This document shows positions 27,284-36,321 of a stretch of DNA of 64,000 nt, one piece after another. The stretch is from an uncultured Lachnospiraceae bacterium (GTDB lineage: Bacteria > Bacillota > Clostridia > Lachnospirales > Lachnospiraceae): contig CAKNMY010000003.1 of NCBI GenBank assembly GCA_930989745.1, positions 1 to 64,000 on the forward strand, in the 5' to 3' direction. The translations under genes and the position numbers were made by a program. Below the pieces are notes generated by a model. It was not told where the DNA came from, searched no databases, and saw nothing but the letters and a program-made list of their open reading frames with translations. The stretch's first letter is position 1; each line of letters opens with the position of its first letter.

Positions 27284-28093
27284 ATGAAAGAAACTATAGA
27301 ACTGATCTTTCGCTGGCTGAAAGCATATGTGGGAACCGGATGGCACTGGCTTCTCTTTCTTGCCGCCGCCGTCCTTTTATTCTTTCTGCGGGAAGCTTCG
27401 AAGAAGCGGCAGATTCTTGCCGGCTACTGCATTGGAATCCTGTTTCTCTACTTCTTCCCGCTGACCGCCTGGATTATCATGAAGGCGTGCATTGGCACAG
27501 ATACCTACTGGAGGATGTTCTGGCTGCTCCCCGTGACACCGGTGATTGCCTATGTCCTCGTGCTCGCAGTGCAGCGTGCCGAGAAGCGCGGGCGCGCCGA
27601 GGGTATCGCCGCGGCTGCTGCCTGTGTGCTTCTGATCGCGGTGACCGGTTCCTGCGTGTACGGAAAAGGGCAGTTTACAACGGGAAACCGGTTCAAACTG
27701 AACGGCGATATGATGGCTGTCTGCAATTTCCTTGAAGACTACAATACGGACGAGGAGATCTACGCCTCCGTCCCCCCGGAATTTGTCAGCTACATCCGAC
27801 AGTATGACGCGAATATCAAGCAGCCCTACGGCAGGTACGGCCCCGAGGACTGGCAGCCCGATCAGCAGAAAATCGAGGAGATCTACAAGGAAAACCCTGT
27901 GGATTTCTTCGGCCTGACCTCGGTGTGCAAAAAGCTTGGAATCAATTACATTATTTATCCGCACAGCGAGGAGGCCGCCGCCGCGTTTACACAGGACGGC
28001 TACGCTCTGGCCGGAACCGTGGGAAAGTACGGAATTTTCCACAATCCCGCATATGGATCAGAGGATGACAACGGAAACCAGGAGGAAGTGTGA
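27284..28093 (+). CDS. membrane protein, possible C-terminal partner of the preceding gene
   Basis: 269 residues. Four membrane helices in the first 130 residues, including the loop GTDTYWRMFWLLPVTPVIAY, then an extracellular mixed domain (about 140-265) with MMAVCNFLEDYNTDEEIYAS and KKLGINYIIYPHSEEA. The latter part resembles the soluble C-terminal domain of GT-C-type proteins. Ribosome site GGAGGCGAACGCTC precedes ATG 27284. I cannot assign a function; the order, size and spacing suggest it works with the preceding membrane protein. Confidence 0.65.
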   Translation: MKETIELIFRWLKAYVGTGWHWLLFLAAAVLLFFLREASKKRQILAGYCIGILFLYFFPLTAWIIMKACIGTDTYWRMFWLLPVTPVIAYVLVLAVQRAEKRGRAEGIAAAAACVLLIAVTGSCVYGKGQFTTGNRFKLNGDMMAVCNFLEDYNTDEEIYASVPPEFVSYIRQYDANIKQPYGRYGPEDWQPDQQKIEEIYKENPVDFFGLTSVCKKLGINYIIYPHSEEAAAAFTQDGYALAGTVGKYGIFHNPAYGSEDDNGNQEEV

Positions 28094-28094
28094 T

Positions 28095-28994
28095 ATGCCT
28101 GAAAAGTACGATAATGAAACCTTAAAAAAACTGCAGTCCCTGGAGCTCGAGATGCTGGAGGATTTCCTCTCGCTCTGTGAAAAATACAGGCTGCGCTGCT
28201 TCGGAATCGGGGGAACCGGAATCGGAGCGCTGCGCCACGGGGGCTTTATCCCGTGGGACGATGATATTGACCTGGCGTTCCCGCGGGAGGACTACGAACA
28301 GTTCTGCCGCCTCGTACAGGAGGAGATGGGGGACAAATACGCGATCCTGAGCGCGGAGACCGATGAGAATTATCCGCTGTTCACCGCGCGTATGATGCGC
28401 CGCGGCACAACGTTCCGGGAATACTCGATGAAGGATGTGGACTGCGAGTTCGGAATCTTTCTCGATCTCTACGCCTATGACAATGTCCCTGACAACGATT
28501 TCCTGATGAAGTTTCAGGCAATCGAAGTCTGGATCATCAGCAAGCTGCTCATTCTGCGCAGCATTCCGCGCCCGCATCTCTTTTATACAGGCGCAAAAGC
28601 AAAGCTCATTTACGCCGCGTGCGGCATAGCGCACCGCCTCTTATGCGCGCTGCACATTTCCAAGCGCGGACTGTACCTCGCGGGCAAGCGCGCCTGTACA
28701 CGTTATAACGGCGTGCGCACCAAAAGACTTGCCTACCTGCCGGAGGCGCGCCCGTTTACAAGCATGATTAAGCGCAGCGACCTGTATCCGCTGAAGAAGC
28801 TTCCCTTTGAGCATCTGAAGCTTTACTTTCCCCACGACATGCATGAGATGCTGTACGCCTACTACGGCGATTACATGCAGCTTCCGCCGGAGGAGAAGCG
28901 CTACAATCACTGCCCGTATCAGCTTGATTTCGGAGATGTGACGGTGCGCGGCTATGAACACGAAAAGGAGGAAACGCCTCATGAAGACCGATAA
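28095..28994 (+). CDS. licD: LicD family phosphotransferase
   Basis: 299 residues from ATG 28095 (GGAGGAAGTGTGAT before it; one base after the previous stop). The LicD core is textbook: GGTGIGALRHGGFIPWDDDI, with the metal-binding aspartates Asp55-Asp57 and Asp59. LicD proteins transfer phosphocholine, or a related phosphodiester group, from a CDP-linked donor onto teichoic acid or capsule sugars. The choline kinase fusion and BCCT transporter at 43158-46512, and the choline-binding-type repeats at 32334, support phosphocholine as the group. The 3' end overlaps the next GT2 gene by 14 bases. Confidence 0.9.
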   Translation: MPEKYDNETLKKLQSLELEMLEDFLSLCEKYRLRCFGIGGTGIGALRHGGFIPWDDDIDLAFPREDYEQFCRLVQEEMGDKYAILSAETDENYPLFTARMMRRGTTFREYSMKDVDCEFGIFLDLYAYDNVPDNDFLMKFQAIEVWIISKLLILRSIPRPHLFYTGAKAKLIYAACGIAHRLLCALHISKRGLYLAGKRACTRYNGVRTKRLAYLPEARPFTSMIKRSDLYPLKKLPFEHLKLYFPHDMHEMLYAYYGDYMQLPPEEKRYNHCPYQLDFGDVTVRGYEHEKEETPHEDR

Positions 28995-29898
28995 GAAAGT
29001 CGCTGTCCTGCTCTCCGCCTACAACGGGAAGCGCTATATTGCGGAGCAGGTGGACAGCATCCTGAATCAGACCTATCCGAACCTTCATCTCTATATCCGT
29101 GACGACTGTTCCACGGACGGCACGCTGCAGGTTCTCGAGCAGTACCGGGAAAATCCCCGTGTCACGCTGATCCGGGGTTCGGAAAATCTCGGCTATCCCG
29201 AGGGCTTCTATGAACTCCTCCGCACGGTCACAGACGCCGACTATTACAGCTTCAGCGATCAGGACGATGTCTGGGAACCGGACAAGATCGCCCGGGCAGT
29301 CACAGGGCTTTCCCGCAGAAATCCAAATCTCCCCGCAATGTTCTTTGCCAACTATGAGATCTGTGATGAGAAGCTGAACTTCATCCGCCTCTCCCCCTGT
29401 CTGCGGACAAAACCGGGATTTCTCAACTCGCTCTACGCGTGTCTGGGGCTTGGATTCACGATCGTTCTGAACACGCCGGCCAAGGAGATGATCACAAACC
29501 AGCGCTCCGTCTACGGGGAGACGAAGGACGTCTGGATCGGAATGCTCTGCTCCGCTTTCGGCGAGATTATCTTTGACCGGAAGTCCTGCGCAAAGCACCG
29601 CCGCAATCCCGGCGCCTATTCCGCGGAATCCATTCATTTCTGGAAGACTCAGAAAGAGCGCTTCCGGGAGCTGTTCCTGAACGATGGGTTTACCTATATC
29701 CACACAGTCATGCAGGAATTTTACGACACTTACCGCGGGAAGCTGCAAAAAGACGATGAGGCTGCCCTCTCCCTTCTCGTGGATATGAGCCGCCGTCCCT
29801 CGCATGTGCTGAAAAAAGTATTCTTCCCCCACAGGCTTCGCTATGAGTGGAAGGATGAGATCATGCTGAGACTCGTATTTCTCATCGGGCGCCTGTAA
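28981..29898 (+). CDS. glycosyltransferase family 2, rhamnosyltransferase-like
   Basis: 305 residues from ATG 28981, inside the end of licD (GGAGGAAACGCCTC site). The GT-A core shows VAVLLSAYNGKRYIAEQVDS, the DDCSTDGT donor loop and FSDQDDVWEPDK with the metal-binding motif. This SDQDDVW form is common in rhamnosyltransferase-like GT2 enzymes of surface glycans. The stop codon lies inside the loop of the hairpin at 29884-29915. Confidence 0.88.
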   Translation: MKTDKKVAVLLSAYNGKRYIAEQVDSILNQTYPNLHLYIRDDCSTDGTLQVLEQYRENPRVTLIRGSENLGYPEGFYELLRTVTDADYYSFSDQDDVWEPDKIARAVTGLSRRNPNLPAMFFANYEICDEKLNFIRLSPCLRTKPGFLNSLYACLGLGFTIVLNTPAKEMITNQRSVYGETKDVWIGMLCSAFGEIIFDRKSCAKHRRNPGAYSAESIHFWKTQKERFRELFLNDGFTYIHTVMQEFYDTYRGKLQKDDEAALSLLVDMSRRPSHVLKKVFFPHRLRYEWKDEIMLRLVFLIGRL

Positions 29899-29915
29899 CG
29901 GGCGCCCGATCTTTT
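29884..29915 (+). terminator. hairpin with T-run enclosing the GT2 stop codon
   Basis: ATCGGGCGCC (29884-29893) pairs perfectly with GGCGCCCGAT (29901-29910) and is followed by CTTTTG. The loop contains the TAA stop of the GT2 gene. It looks like an intrinsic terminator or attenuator inside the operon. A ribosome at the stop would block folding, so termination could depend on translation. Confidence 0.6.
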
Positions 29916-29932
29916 GCAAAGGAGGAATTCTA

Positions 29933-31204
29933 TTGAAATCATCACAGCCAAAAGCGCTCTCGCTCCGCCAGAACATCTTCTGGAACACTGCGGGATCAGC
30001 CATTTACCTGGGCTGCCAGTGGCTGATCACGATCCTTGTCGTGCGCCTTTCCGCATCCGGATTTACGAATTCCGGGCTTCTGACCCTGGCGATGGCGAAC
30101 ACGAACATCTTCTATTCTATCGCCATCTTCAACATGCGCGCCTATCAGGTCTCCGATGTTCTCGATAAATACAAGACGCACACCTATATCCAGATCCGCC
30201 TCTTTACGAGCGCTGTCTCTCTGGTGATGTGCGCGGTGTATGCGGCTCTCGCCTTCAGCAGCGAGACCTTTTCCTGCATCGTGCTCTATATGTGCTTCAA
30301 GGTCACGGAGGCAGTCATTGATATCATACAGGGCGTGGATCAGCGTGCCGCCCGCATGGACATCAGCGGAAAGTCCATGGCAGTGCGCGGCGTCGGAACC
30401 GCAGCGGCATTCGCCGCCGTCATTGCGCTCACAGATTCCCTGAATCTCGCGATCATCGCAATGACGCTTGTCTCTCTCCTGGTCATGGCCTGCTACGACA
30501 TCCCGCAGGCCGGGAAATTCGGCAGGCTTTGGGGACCTGCGGACGTGCCCGCCATGGGACATCTTCTCCTGGAATGTCTGCCCATGGGCATTGCCTCCGC
30601 CCTGAGCTCCAGCATCACCGCGATCCCGCGCAATTTCCTGGATGCCGCTTACGGAAGCGAGATCCTCGGAATCTACGGGGCGATCTCGGTGCCGACGGTG
30701 ATCGTCCAGGTCGCCGCCACGTATATCTTCAACCCCATGCTGTCCATATATGCGGAGCACTACTGCCTGCGGAAGAAGCGGGAATTCTTACGGCTGTTTG
30801 GCCAGACACTGCTCGCGATCGCGCTGCTGAGCGCCGCGGCTCTTGCCGCCGCAGCCCTGCTTCAGGAGCCTTTGCTTCCCCTGATTCTCGGGGAGGACAT
30901 ACGCCCCTATATCTACCTGTTTATCCCCATGCTCGTCTGCACAATCCTGAACGCGGCCGTCTGGTTCCTCACAAACCTGCTGATCGTAATCCGCGATTTC
31001 CGGACATATTTCGCCGGAACCGTGCTCGCCGTCGCGCTTTCCTGGGCAGTGGGGCGCTTTGCGGTGGAAGCCTGGTCCATGCAGGGCGTGAACGCGACGC
31101 TCTTTGCCGTATACGCGGCTGAAATCGTGATCTTTGCGGCAGCGCTTGCCGTACGGCTGAAAAAACAGTTTTCGACATCCAGAAAGGAGCCATCCGACAC
31201 ATGA
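29933..31204 (+). CDS. second polysaccharide flippase-like membrane protein (MOP superfamily)
   Basis: 423 residues with a TTG start 7 bases after AAAGGAGG. About 12 membrane helices; the opening LRQNIFWNTAGSAIYLGCQW is typical of Wzx-like proteins. The sequence differs from the flippase at 21720, so the cluster has two unrelated copies of this activity, perhaps for two different glycans. The 3' end overlaps the next GT2 gene by four bases (ATGA). Confidence 0.85.
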   Translation: MKSSQPKALSLRQNIFWNTAGSAIYLGCQWLITILVVRLSASGFTNSGLLTLAMANTNIFYSIAIFNMRAYQVSDVLDKYKTHTYIQIRLFTSAVSLVMCAVYAALAFSSETFSCIVLYMCFKVTEAVIDIIQGVDQRAARMDISGKSMAVRGVGTAAAFAAVIALTDSLNLAIIAMTLVSLLVMACYDIPQAGKFGRLWGPADVPAMGHLLLECLPMGIASALSSSITAIPRNFLDAAYGSEILGIYGAISVPTVIVQVAATYIFNPMLSIYAEHYCLRKKREFLRLFGQTLLAIALLSAAALAAAALLQEPLLPLILGEDIRPYIYLFIPMLVCTILNAAVWFLTNLLIVIRDFRTYFAGTVLAVALSWAVGRFAVEAWSMQGVNATLFAVYAAEIVIFAAALAVRLKKQFSTSRKEPSDT

Positions 31205-32214
31205 AACTCTCAGTAGCTCTTGCGGCGTACAACGGTGCGCCCTATATCACCGAACAGCTTCTCTCTATTCTGAACCAGGAACGCCCGGCCGACGAAGTCA
31301 TCCTCGTGGACGACGGTTCCACGGACGGGACCGACCGGATCATCAATACGTTTCTGGAGCGCTACCAGCCGAAAAACTGGTACTTCTTCCGAAATGAAAA
31401 GAACCTCGGCTATGTCAGAAATTTCCGACGCGCTCTCTCCCGCACGACCGGAGATCTGATTCTTCTGTGCGACCAGGACGACATCTGGTACTCGCACAAG
31501 ACGAAACTCATCGAGGAACTCTTTCTGTCTCACCCTGAAATCCGGGTGCTCGACACCAGCTTTCAGCTTATGAACGAAGGCGGAAACAATTATGAGGTTC
31601 CCCAAAAGCGGGGCTGGATCAACAACAACCTTCTCAGAGCCGTTCCGAACAGGGAGGGGCTCGCTCGGATTCCGCTCGGCTACGTTCTCCAGAGAAACAT
31701 CTCCTGCGGCTGCACCATGGCGTTCACCTCCTCGGTGCGAAACGTCTACCTGAAGCACTCTCACGGCAGAATTCAGCACGACTGGGAAATCAATATTCTC
31801 GGCGCGCTGCAGGACGGCCTGTACTATCTGGACCGCCGGCTGATCCGCTATCGAATCCACGGAAACAATACCTCCGCCATGGCAAAGGCAAAAAATCCGT
31901 CCCTCCTCTCTTACGCGCGCACGATCCTCGATGGATGGGAGGAGTCCTCCCGGGATTTCTGCCTGCGCGTCCGTCAGTTCACAGCTCCCGGCTACTTTAC
32001 CCGCCATCCGGAAAACCGCGCGGTCTGGATGCGGACGCGGTGCCTCAGCGAACTTCGCAGAGCGGCTGTCGAAAAGCACAGTATCCGCGCATGGGCGCGG
32101 GAAGTCTGGCTGTACCGGAAGCTTTCCTCCTACACTGACGCCAGAGGGCTCCTGCTCGATCTTCTGTTCGCGCTGCGGCTGGACCGAATCATGAAGCTAT
32201 GGAAAAATTCCTGA
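31201..32214 (+). CDS. glycosyltransferase family 2
   Basis: 337 residues; the ATG overlaps the previous stop (ATGA). The core has KLSVALAAYNGAPYITEQLL, VDDGSTDGTDRI and LLCDQDDIWYSHKT. It is a cousin of the GT2 at 28981 and probably adds a deoxyhexose or similar sugar to the same glycan. The last 60 residues are basic and rich in aromatic residues, compatible with membrane contact. It ends the codirectional run; the next gene has its own promoter. Confidence 0.88.
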   Translation: MKLSVALAAYNGAPYITEQLLSILNQERPADEVILVDDGSTDGTDRIINTFLERYQPKNWYFFRNEKNLGYVRNFRRALSRTTGDLILLCDQDDIWYSHKTKLIEELFLSHPEIRVLDTSFQLMNEGGNNYEVPQKRGWINNNLLRAVPNREGLARIPLGYVLQRNISCGCTMAFTSSVRNVYLKHSHGRIQHDWEINILGALQDGLYYLDRRLIRYRIHGNNTSAMAKAKNPSLLSYARTILDGWEESSRDFCLRVRQFTAPGYFTRHPENRAVWMRTRCLSELRRAAVEKHSIRAWAREVWLYRKLSSYTDARGLLLDLLFALRLDRIMKLWKNS

Positions 32215-32219
32215 ATCAT

Positions 32220-32277
32220 TTGATTATTTCTACATTATCTGCTATACTTTTCTATGGTGCGGGCATCTTCTGCCCGC
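32220..32277 (+). promoter_or_regulatory. promoter and 5' leader hairpin of the choline-binding-type exoprotein
   Basis: TTGATT (32220-32225) and TATACT (32243-32248) are 17 bases apart. A perfect 7-bp hairpin GCGGGCA-TCTTC-TGCCCGC (32259-32277) follows at about the transcript start, which would put a stem at the 5' end of the mRNA and may protect it from decay. A ribosome site AGAAAGG precedes ATG 32334. Confidence 0.65.
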
Positions 32278-32333
32278 GCTGGTGATATATGGAAAATTGA
32301 ATATCGAAAATATCACAGAAAGGATTTAGTGTT

Positions 32334-35300
32334 ATGAAAAACGGAATACGCAGATGGATCAGCGCCGTACTCATCGGCGCGCTTTCGGTTCCGTCTTTTG
32401 CGGAAGCTCCCCTGGAGGCTGAGGCTGCTTCCGGTTCCGATATCAAGATTCATTTTCTGAATCTGTCGGATGAGCCCAACGACGCGATCCTTCTGGAATG
32501 CAACGGGCATTTCGGCATGATCGACGCCGGGGAAGACAATGATTATCCGGACGGCTCTGATCCGCGTTATCCCCTCCGGGAGGGGACTACCGTTGGGGAG
32601 GGACATGAAGACGAAGTCATCTCCTACCTGCACTCCGCAGGTGTCCGGGAGCTCGATTTCTTCATCGGCACGCATCCGCACAGCGACCACATCGGCGCTG
32701 CGGACGAGATTATCCGTGAATTCACTCCGGACCGTGTCTATCTGATGGAATACGATGACGCCTACATATCCAGCGAGGCCAACCTCTGGGATAACCAGTA
32801 TGTCTATGACCGCACAGTGGCGGCGGCAAAGGAGGTCGGCGCTTCGCTGATACAGAACTTTGATCCGGACGCTCCTCTCTATCCCGAGCGCGTCTCAGTC
32901 AGCGGCCTGATAACCTGGGACGATTCCAATGACGCGGACGGCATCCATCCATCGCAGCTGGAGGTCCGCCTGTTCCAGACCGTGAACGGCCATAAGGAGC
33001 AGATCGACGCGCTCACCGTAACCCCTGACGATGTGGGAACCTGGTATTACCAGTTCGACAGCCTTCCGCAGAAGACCGACGACGGCGATACCATTACCTA
33101 TTCTGTCGATGCGGATATTCCGGAGGGATATGAGCAGATCATCAATCCGGACACTTTTAAGATCACCTACACGCATGAGGCTCAGAACACTCCTGAGGAA
33201 GCGAAGGACCGAATCACCGGAACCATTCTCTGGGAAGACAATGACAACGCGGAGTATCTGCGCCCCGGACAGCTGGAGCTTACGCTCTATCAGCGCCAGA
33301 CAGCGTCCACCCCGGGTACTTCTCCGGATTCTCCTACACCTTCCGGCGGCATAGCGATCCAGACGATTGAGGTACAGGCCAATGAGCGCGGTCTCTGGAA
33401 GTATGAATTTACCGGACTGGATGAGACGATTCCCCTGACGGACGAGAATTATTATCTGGAGCTCTCCGACCCGGGCAGCCACTACATAGTGACGTATGAC
33501 AGTCTGCATCAGATCACCTGTACCTACTACTCGGATACCTCCAAGCCCACAGGGCTTCAGTCTGATCCGAGCCTGTACGCGGATACCTTTTCTCTGAATC
33601 TCGCCCCGTCGGTTTCCATCGCGCCGGAAGATCAGGTGGATCCGACGCACCAGGACGACCGTACGAACCCTGACACCCTGCCGGATTCCGGCACTGCGGC
33701 GGCTAATCTGAACGCCATGCGTTCTTCCGGCGAGCTGAGCGACAAGCCGGATGCGAACTCCGTGGGAAATCCCGTATTTACCCTCGGAGACGACATGACC
33801 ATTGAGATCATGAATTACTACGATGATTACAAGACGCATCCGAAGCCGGACGCCAACTATTTCTGTCTGGGCGTAAAGGTGACGGCGAACGGGCACAGCG
33901 CCTTCTTCGGCGGAGATATAAACAACTATGAGGGCGCGGAGACACGCATCGCAGACCAGGTGGGACATGTGGATCTTCTGAAGCTGAACCATCACGGCAG
34001 CTACGGTTCGAACACGCCGGGCTTTCTCTCAACGCTGAGCGCCGACTACATCGTGATGTGCGGAGATATGGAGGATATGGCCGACAGTACGCTGCGCACC
34101 ATCCTGTACGACCTCGGCAGCCCGAAGTTCTACGCGACGCAGCAGTACGACGCGTTTATCGATGCGACTGTCTTTGATTTCTCAGGCTCCGGGATCACTT
34201 CCAACGTGCCGTCGGACGCCATGTTCTGCGCGGTGACCCGCTTGGGACCGCTGTTTATTCAGGACGGAAGCCCCTACTGCTGGGAAGGCTGGCTGGACTA
34301 TGACGGCAAGCGCTATTATATGCAGGACGGACTTCTCCCAGTGGCAAACGGCTGGGTGACTGACACAAGCGGAAAGTACTATATGAACGCCCAGGGACAG
34401 CCTGTGACTGGCTGGAACCTCATCGACGGCACGCAGTACTATTTCAGCGAGGATGAAGCCACCCTCGGACAGATGCAGACCGGATGGGTCGAGAGAGACG
34501 GCAGCCGCTATTACTTCCTGAAGTCCGGCGACATGGCAACCGGCGTCCAGTCCATAGACGGCGAAGAATATTATTTCCTGCCTGACGGAACCATGGGAAC
34601 AAACATCTGGAACAATATGCGGTTCTACGGCGAGGACGGCACCTATGTTCCGGACTATGTAAATGAAAACTGGGAAGAAGACAAGAATGGCTGGAAGATG
34701 AAGGGCGAGGACGGCAAATACCTCACAGATCAGTGGTATTTCCTCGAAGGCCAGTGGTATCTGTTCAGCAAGCAGGGCTATCGCCTCGACGGCTGGCAGA
34801 AAGTCGGAGCGGCGTGGTATCACCTGAACGAGATCGGACAGATGGATATCGGATGGTCCGAGATCGACGGCAACTGGTACTACTTCAATGAGATCGGCCA
34901 GATGCAGACCGGATGGCGCGAGATTGACGGCACATGGTATTACTTAAATTCCGCCGGACAGCGCGTGATCGGATGGCAGCTTCTGGACGGTGCCTATTAC
35001 TTCTTCAACGCTGAAGGCAAGATGCTCACCGGCTGGTTCTATCAGGGCGGCTACTGGTATTACACCGATCCGGACGGAAAGATGGCGGCAGGATGGCGCT
35101 TTATCAACAACAACTGGTACTTCCTGAACGCCTCCGGACATATGGTAAGCGGCTGGCTGCAGCTCGGCAACTTCAAGTATTATCTGAACGCTTCCGGCGC
35201 CATGACGACCGGATGGCAGACCATAGGAAACCAGTTCTACTACTTTAGCGAGAGCGGAATCATGCAGACCGGATGGCGCGACATTGACGGCAAGCGGTAT

Positions 35301-35516
35301 TACCTGGCGCCTGAGGACGGGCACCTCTGGTTCGGCTGGCTGACACTCTCCGACGGAAGCCGGTATTACTGCTCGGCTGACGGAAGCCTTACCTACGGAT
35401 GGCTTGGACCGTACTACCTTGCTCCCGAAGACGGGCACATGGTGACCGGAGATTATGTGATCGACGGGGTTACGTACCGGTTCGGCAGTGATGGAATATT
35501 GATTGGAACGGTTTAG
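32334..35516 (+). CDS. secreted MBL-fold protein with Cna-B-like insert and choline-binding-type repeats
   Basis: 1060 residues. A signal peptide (about 1-31) is followed by a ComEC-like metallo-beta-lactamase fold with THPHSDHIG (His114, His116, Asp118, His119). Residues about 183-480 interrupt this fold with two Cna-B-like beta domains (LITWDDSNDADG and ILWEDNDNAEYL starts) and a Ser/Pro/Thr linker. The fold then resumes with FFGGDINN (Asp528) and KLNHHGSYGSN. From about 640 to the end there are many GW...WYYFN...G repeats of the choline/cell-wall-binding type. It is thus a cell-wall-held hydrolase, probably a phosphodiesterase or nuclease-like enzyme; the substrate is unknown. Attachment by phosphocholine fits licD and the choline genes in the window. 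Confidence 0.88.
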   Translation: MKNGIRRWISAVLIGALSVPSFAEAPLEAEAASGSDIKIHFLNLSDEPNDAILLECNGHFGMIDAGEDNDYPDGSDPRYPLREGTTVGEGHEDEVISYLHSAGVRELDFFIGTHPHSDHIGAADEIIREFTPDRVYLMEYDDAYISSEANLWDNQYVYDRTVAAAKEVGASLIQNFDPDAPLYPERVSVSGLITWDDSNDADGIHPSQLEVRLFQTVNGHKEQIDALTVTPDDVGTWYYQFDSLPQKTDDGDTITYSVDADIPEGYEQIINPDTFKITYTHEAQNTPEEAKDRITGTILWEDNDNAEYLRPGQLELTLYQRQTASTPGTSPDSPTPSGGIAIQTIEVQANERGLWKYEFTGLDETIPLTDENYYLELSDPGSHYIVTYDSLHQITCTYYSDTSKPTGLQSDPSLYADTFSLNLAPSVSIAPEDQVDPTHQDDRTNPDTLPDSGTAAANLNAMRSSGELSDKPDANSVGNPVFTLGDDMTIEIMNYYDDYKTHPKPDANYFCLGVKVTANGHSAFFGGDINNYEGAETRIADQVGHVDLLKLNHHGSYGSNTPGFLSTLSADYIVMCGDMEDMADSTLRTILYDLGSPKFYATQQYDAFIDATVFDFSGSGITSNVPSDAMFCAVTRLGPLFIQDGSPYCWEGWLDYDGKRYYMQDGLLPVANGWVTDTSGKYYMNAQGQPVTGWNLIDGTQYYFSEDEATLGQMQTGWVERDGSRYYFLKSGDMATGVQSIDGEEYYFLPDGTMGTNIWNNMRFYGEDGTYVPDYVNENWEEDKNGWKMKGEDGKYLTDQWYFLEGQWYLFSKQGYRLDGWQKVGAAWYHLNEIGQMDIGWSEIDGNWYYFNEIGQMQTGWREIDGTWYYLNSAGQRVIGWQLLDGAYYFFNAEGKMLTGWFYQGGYWYYTDPDGKMAAGWRFINNNWYFLNASGHMVSGWLQLGNFKYYLNASGAMTTGWQTIGNQFYYFSESGIMQTGWRDIDGKRYYLAPEDGHLWFGWLTLSDGSRYYCSADGSLTYGWLGPYYLAPEDGHMVTGDYVIDGVTYRFGSDGILIGTV

Positions 35517-35530
35517 AACATTACAGAAGA

Positions 35531-35585
35531 AACCCCCGCTCGCACGGAAGAATTCAAATCTTACCGTGCGAGAGGGGGTTTTTTA
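35531..35585. terminator. strong bidirectional terminator
   Basis: AACCCCC-g-CTCGCACGG (35531-35547) pairs with CCGTGCGAG-a-GGGGGTT (35564-35580) with a single mismatch, followed by TTTTTT on the plus strand. It lies between the exoprotein gene and the convergent response-regulator gene and can end both. Confidence 0.9.
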
Positions 35586-35602
35586 TGACGGAATCCAGTT
35601 TC

Positions 35603-36304
35603 CTAATTATTGAGACGATATCCCGCGCCCCACACCGTCTCAATGATCTTCGGGTTTCTGGCATCATCCTCGATCTTCTCTCTTAAACGGTTGATATGGA
35701 CAGATACGGTCGCCGCGTCCGATACGTACTCATAGCCCCATATTTTTTCATACAGTTCTTCCTTGGAAAATACAATGTTCGGATTCTCAGCGAGGAACCG
35801 CAGAAGTTCAAACTCCCGGTTTGGAAGTTTAATTTCTTTACTGCCTTTCCAAACTTTCCATTTCTTTGACTCAATCACTACATCCTGCACCGTGATCCTT
35901 CCGTCCGATTCCTTTATTCCTCCATTTCTGCCCGACGTCAGACGGACATACCGCTTCAGATGCGAGCGCACCCTTGCCACAAGCTGAGAGGGGTCAAAAG
36001 GCTTTGTGATATAATCGTCTGCCCCCAGTCCCAGCCCGCGGATTACATCCACTGCCTCAGTGCGGGCCGTGACCATCAGAATCGGAATATCTATTTCATC
36101 CCGCACCGTACGGCATATCTCATAGCCGCTGCTTCCGGGAAGCATGATATCCAGCAGCAGCAGATCGTACTTCTGTTTCCTCAGCTCCGGGATCACCTGC
36201 GCCCCGTCTTCCACGAGAACTGTCTCATATCCGTTGCTCTCCAGATAATCCCGCTCCAGCTCCGCAATCTTCCTGTCGTCCTCCGCAATCAGTATCTTTG
36301 CCAT
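35603..36304 (-). CDS. OmpR/VanR-type response regulator
   Basis: 233 residues from ATG 36304, which has AGGAGG 10 bases upstream; an in-frame start at 36325 overlaps the kinase end and is less likely. Receiver domain with acidic pair IAEDD and phospho-acceptor LLLLDIMLPG (Asp52), then a C-terminal winged helix with LPNREFELLRFL and VSVHINRLREKIE. It acts with the kinase encoded just upstream (17-base gap). VanR-like regulators control envelope genes; the neighbouring glycosyltransferase, VTT and P-type ATPase genes are candidate targets, by position only. Confidence 0.92.
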   Translation of the reverse strand: MAKILIAEDDRKIAELERDYLESNGYETVLVEDGAQVIPELRKQKYDLLLLDIMLPGSSGYEICRTVRDEIDIPILMVTARTEAVDVIRGLGLGADDYITKPFDPSQLVARVRSHLKRYVRLTSGRNGGIKESDGRITVQDVVIESKKWKVWKGSKEIKLPNREFELLRFLAENPNIVFSKEELYEKIWGYEYVSDAATVSVHINRLREKIEDDARNPKIIETVWGAGYRLNN

Positions 36305-36321
36305 CTCAACTGTGCCTCCTG

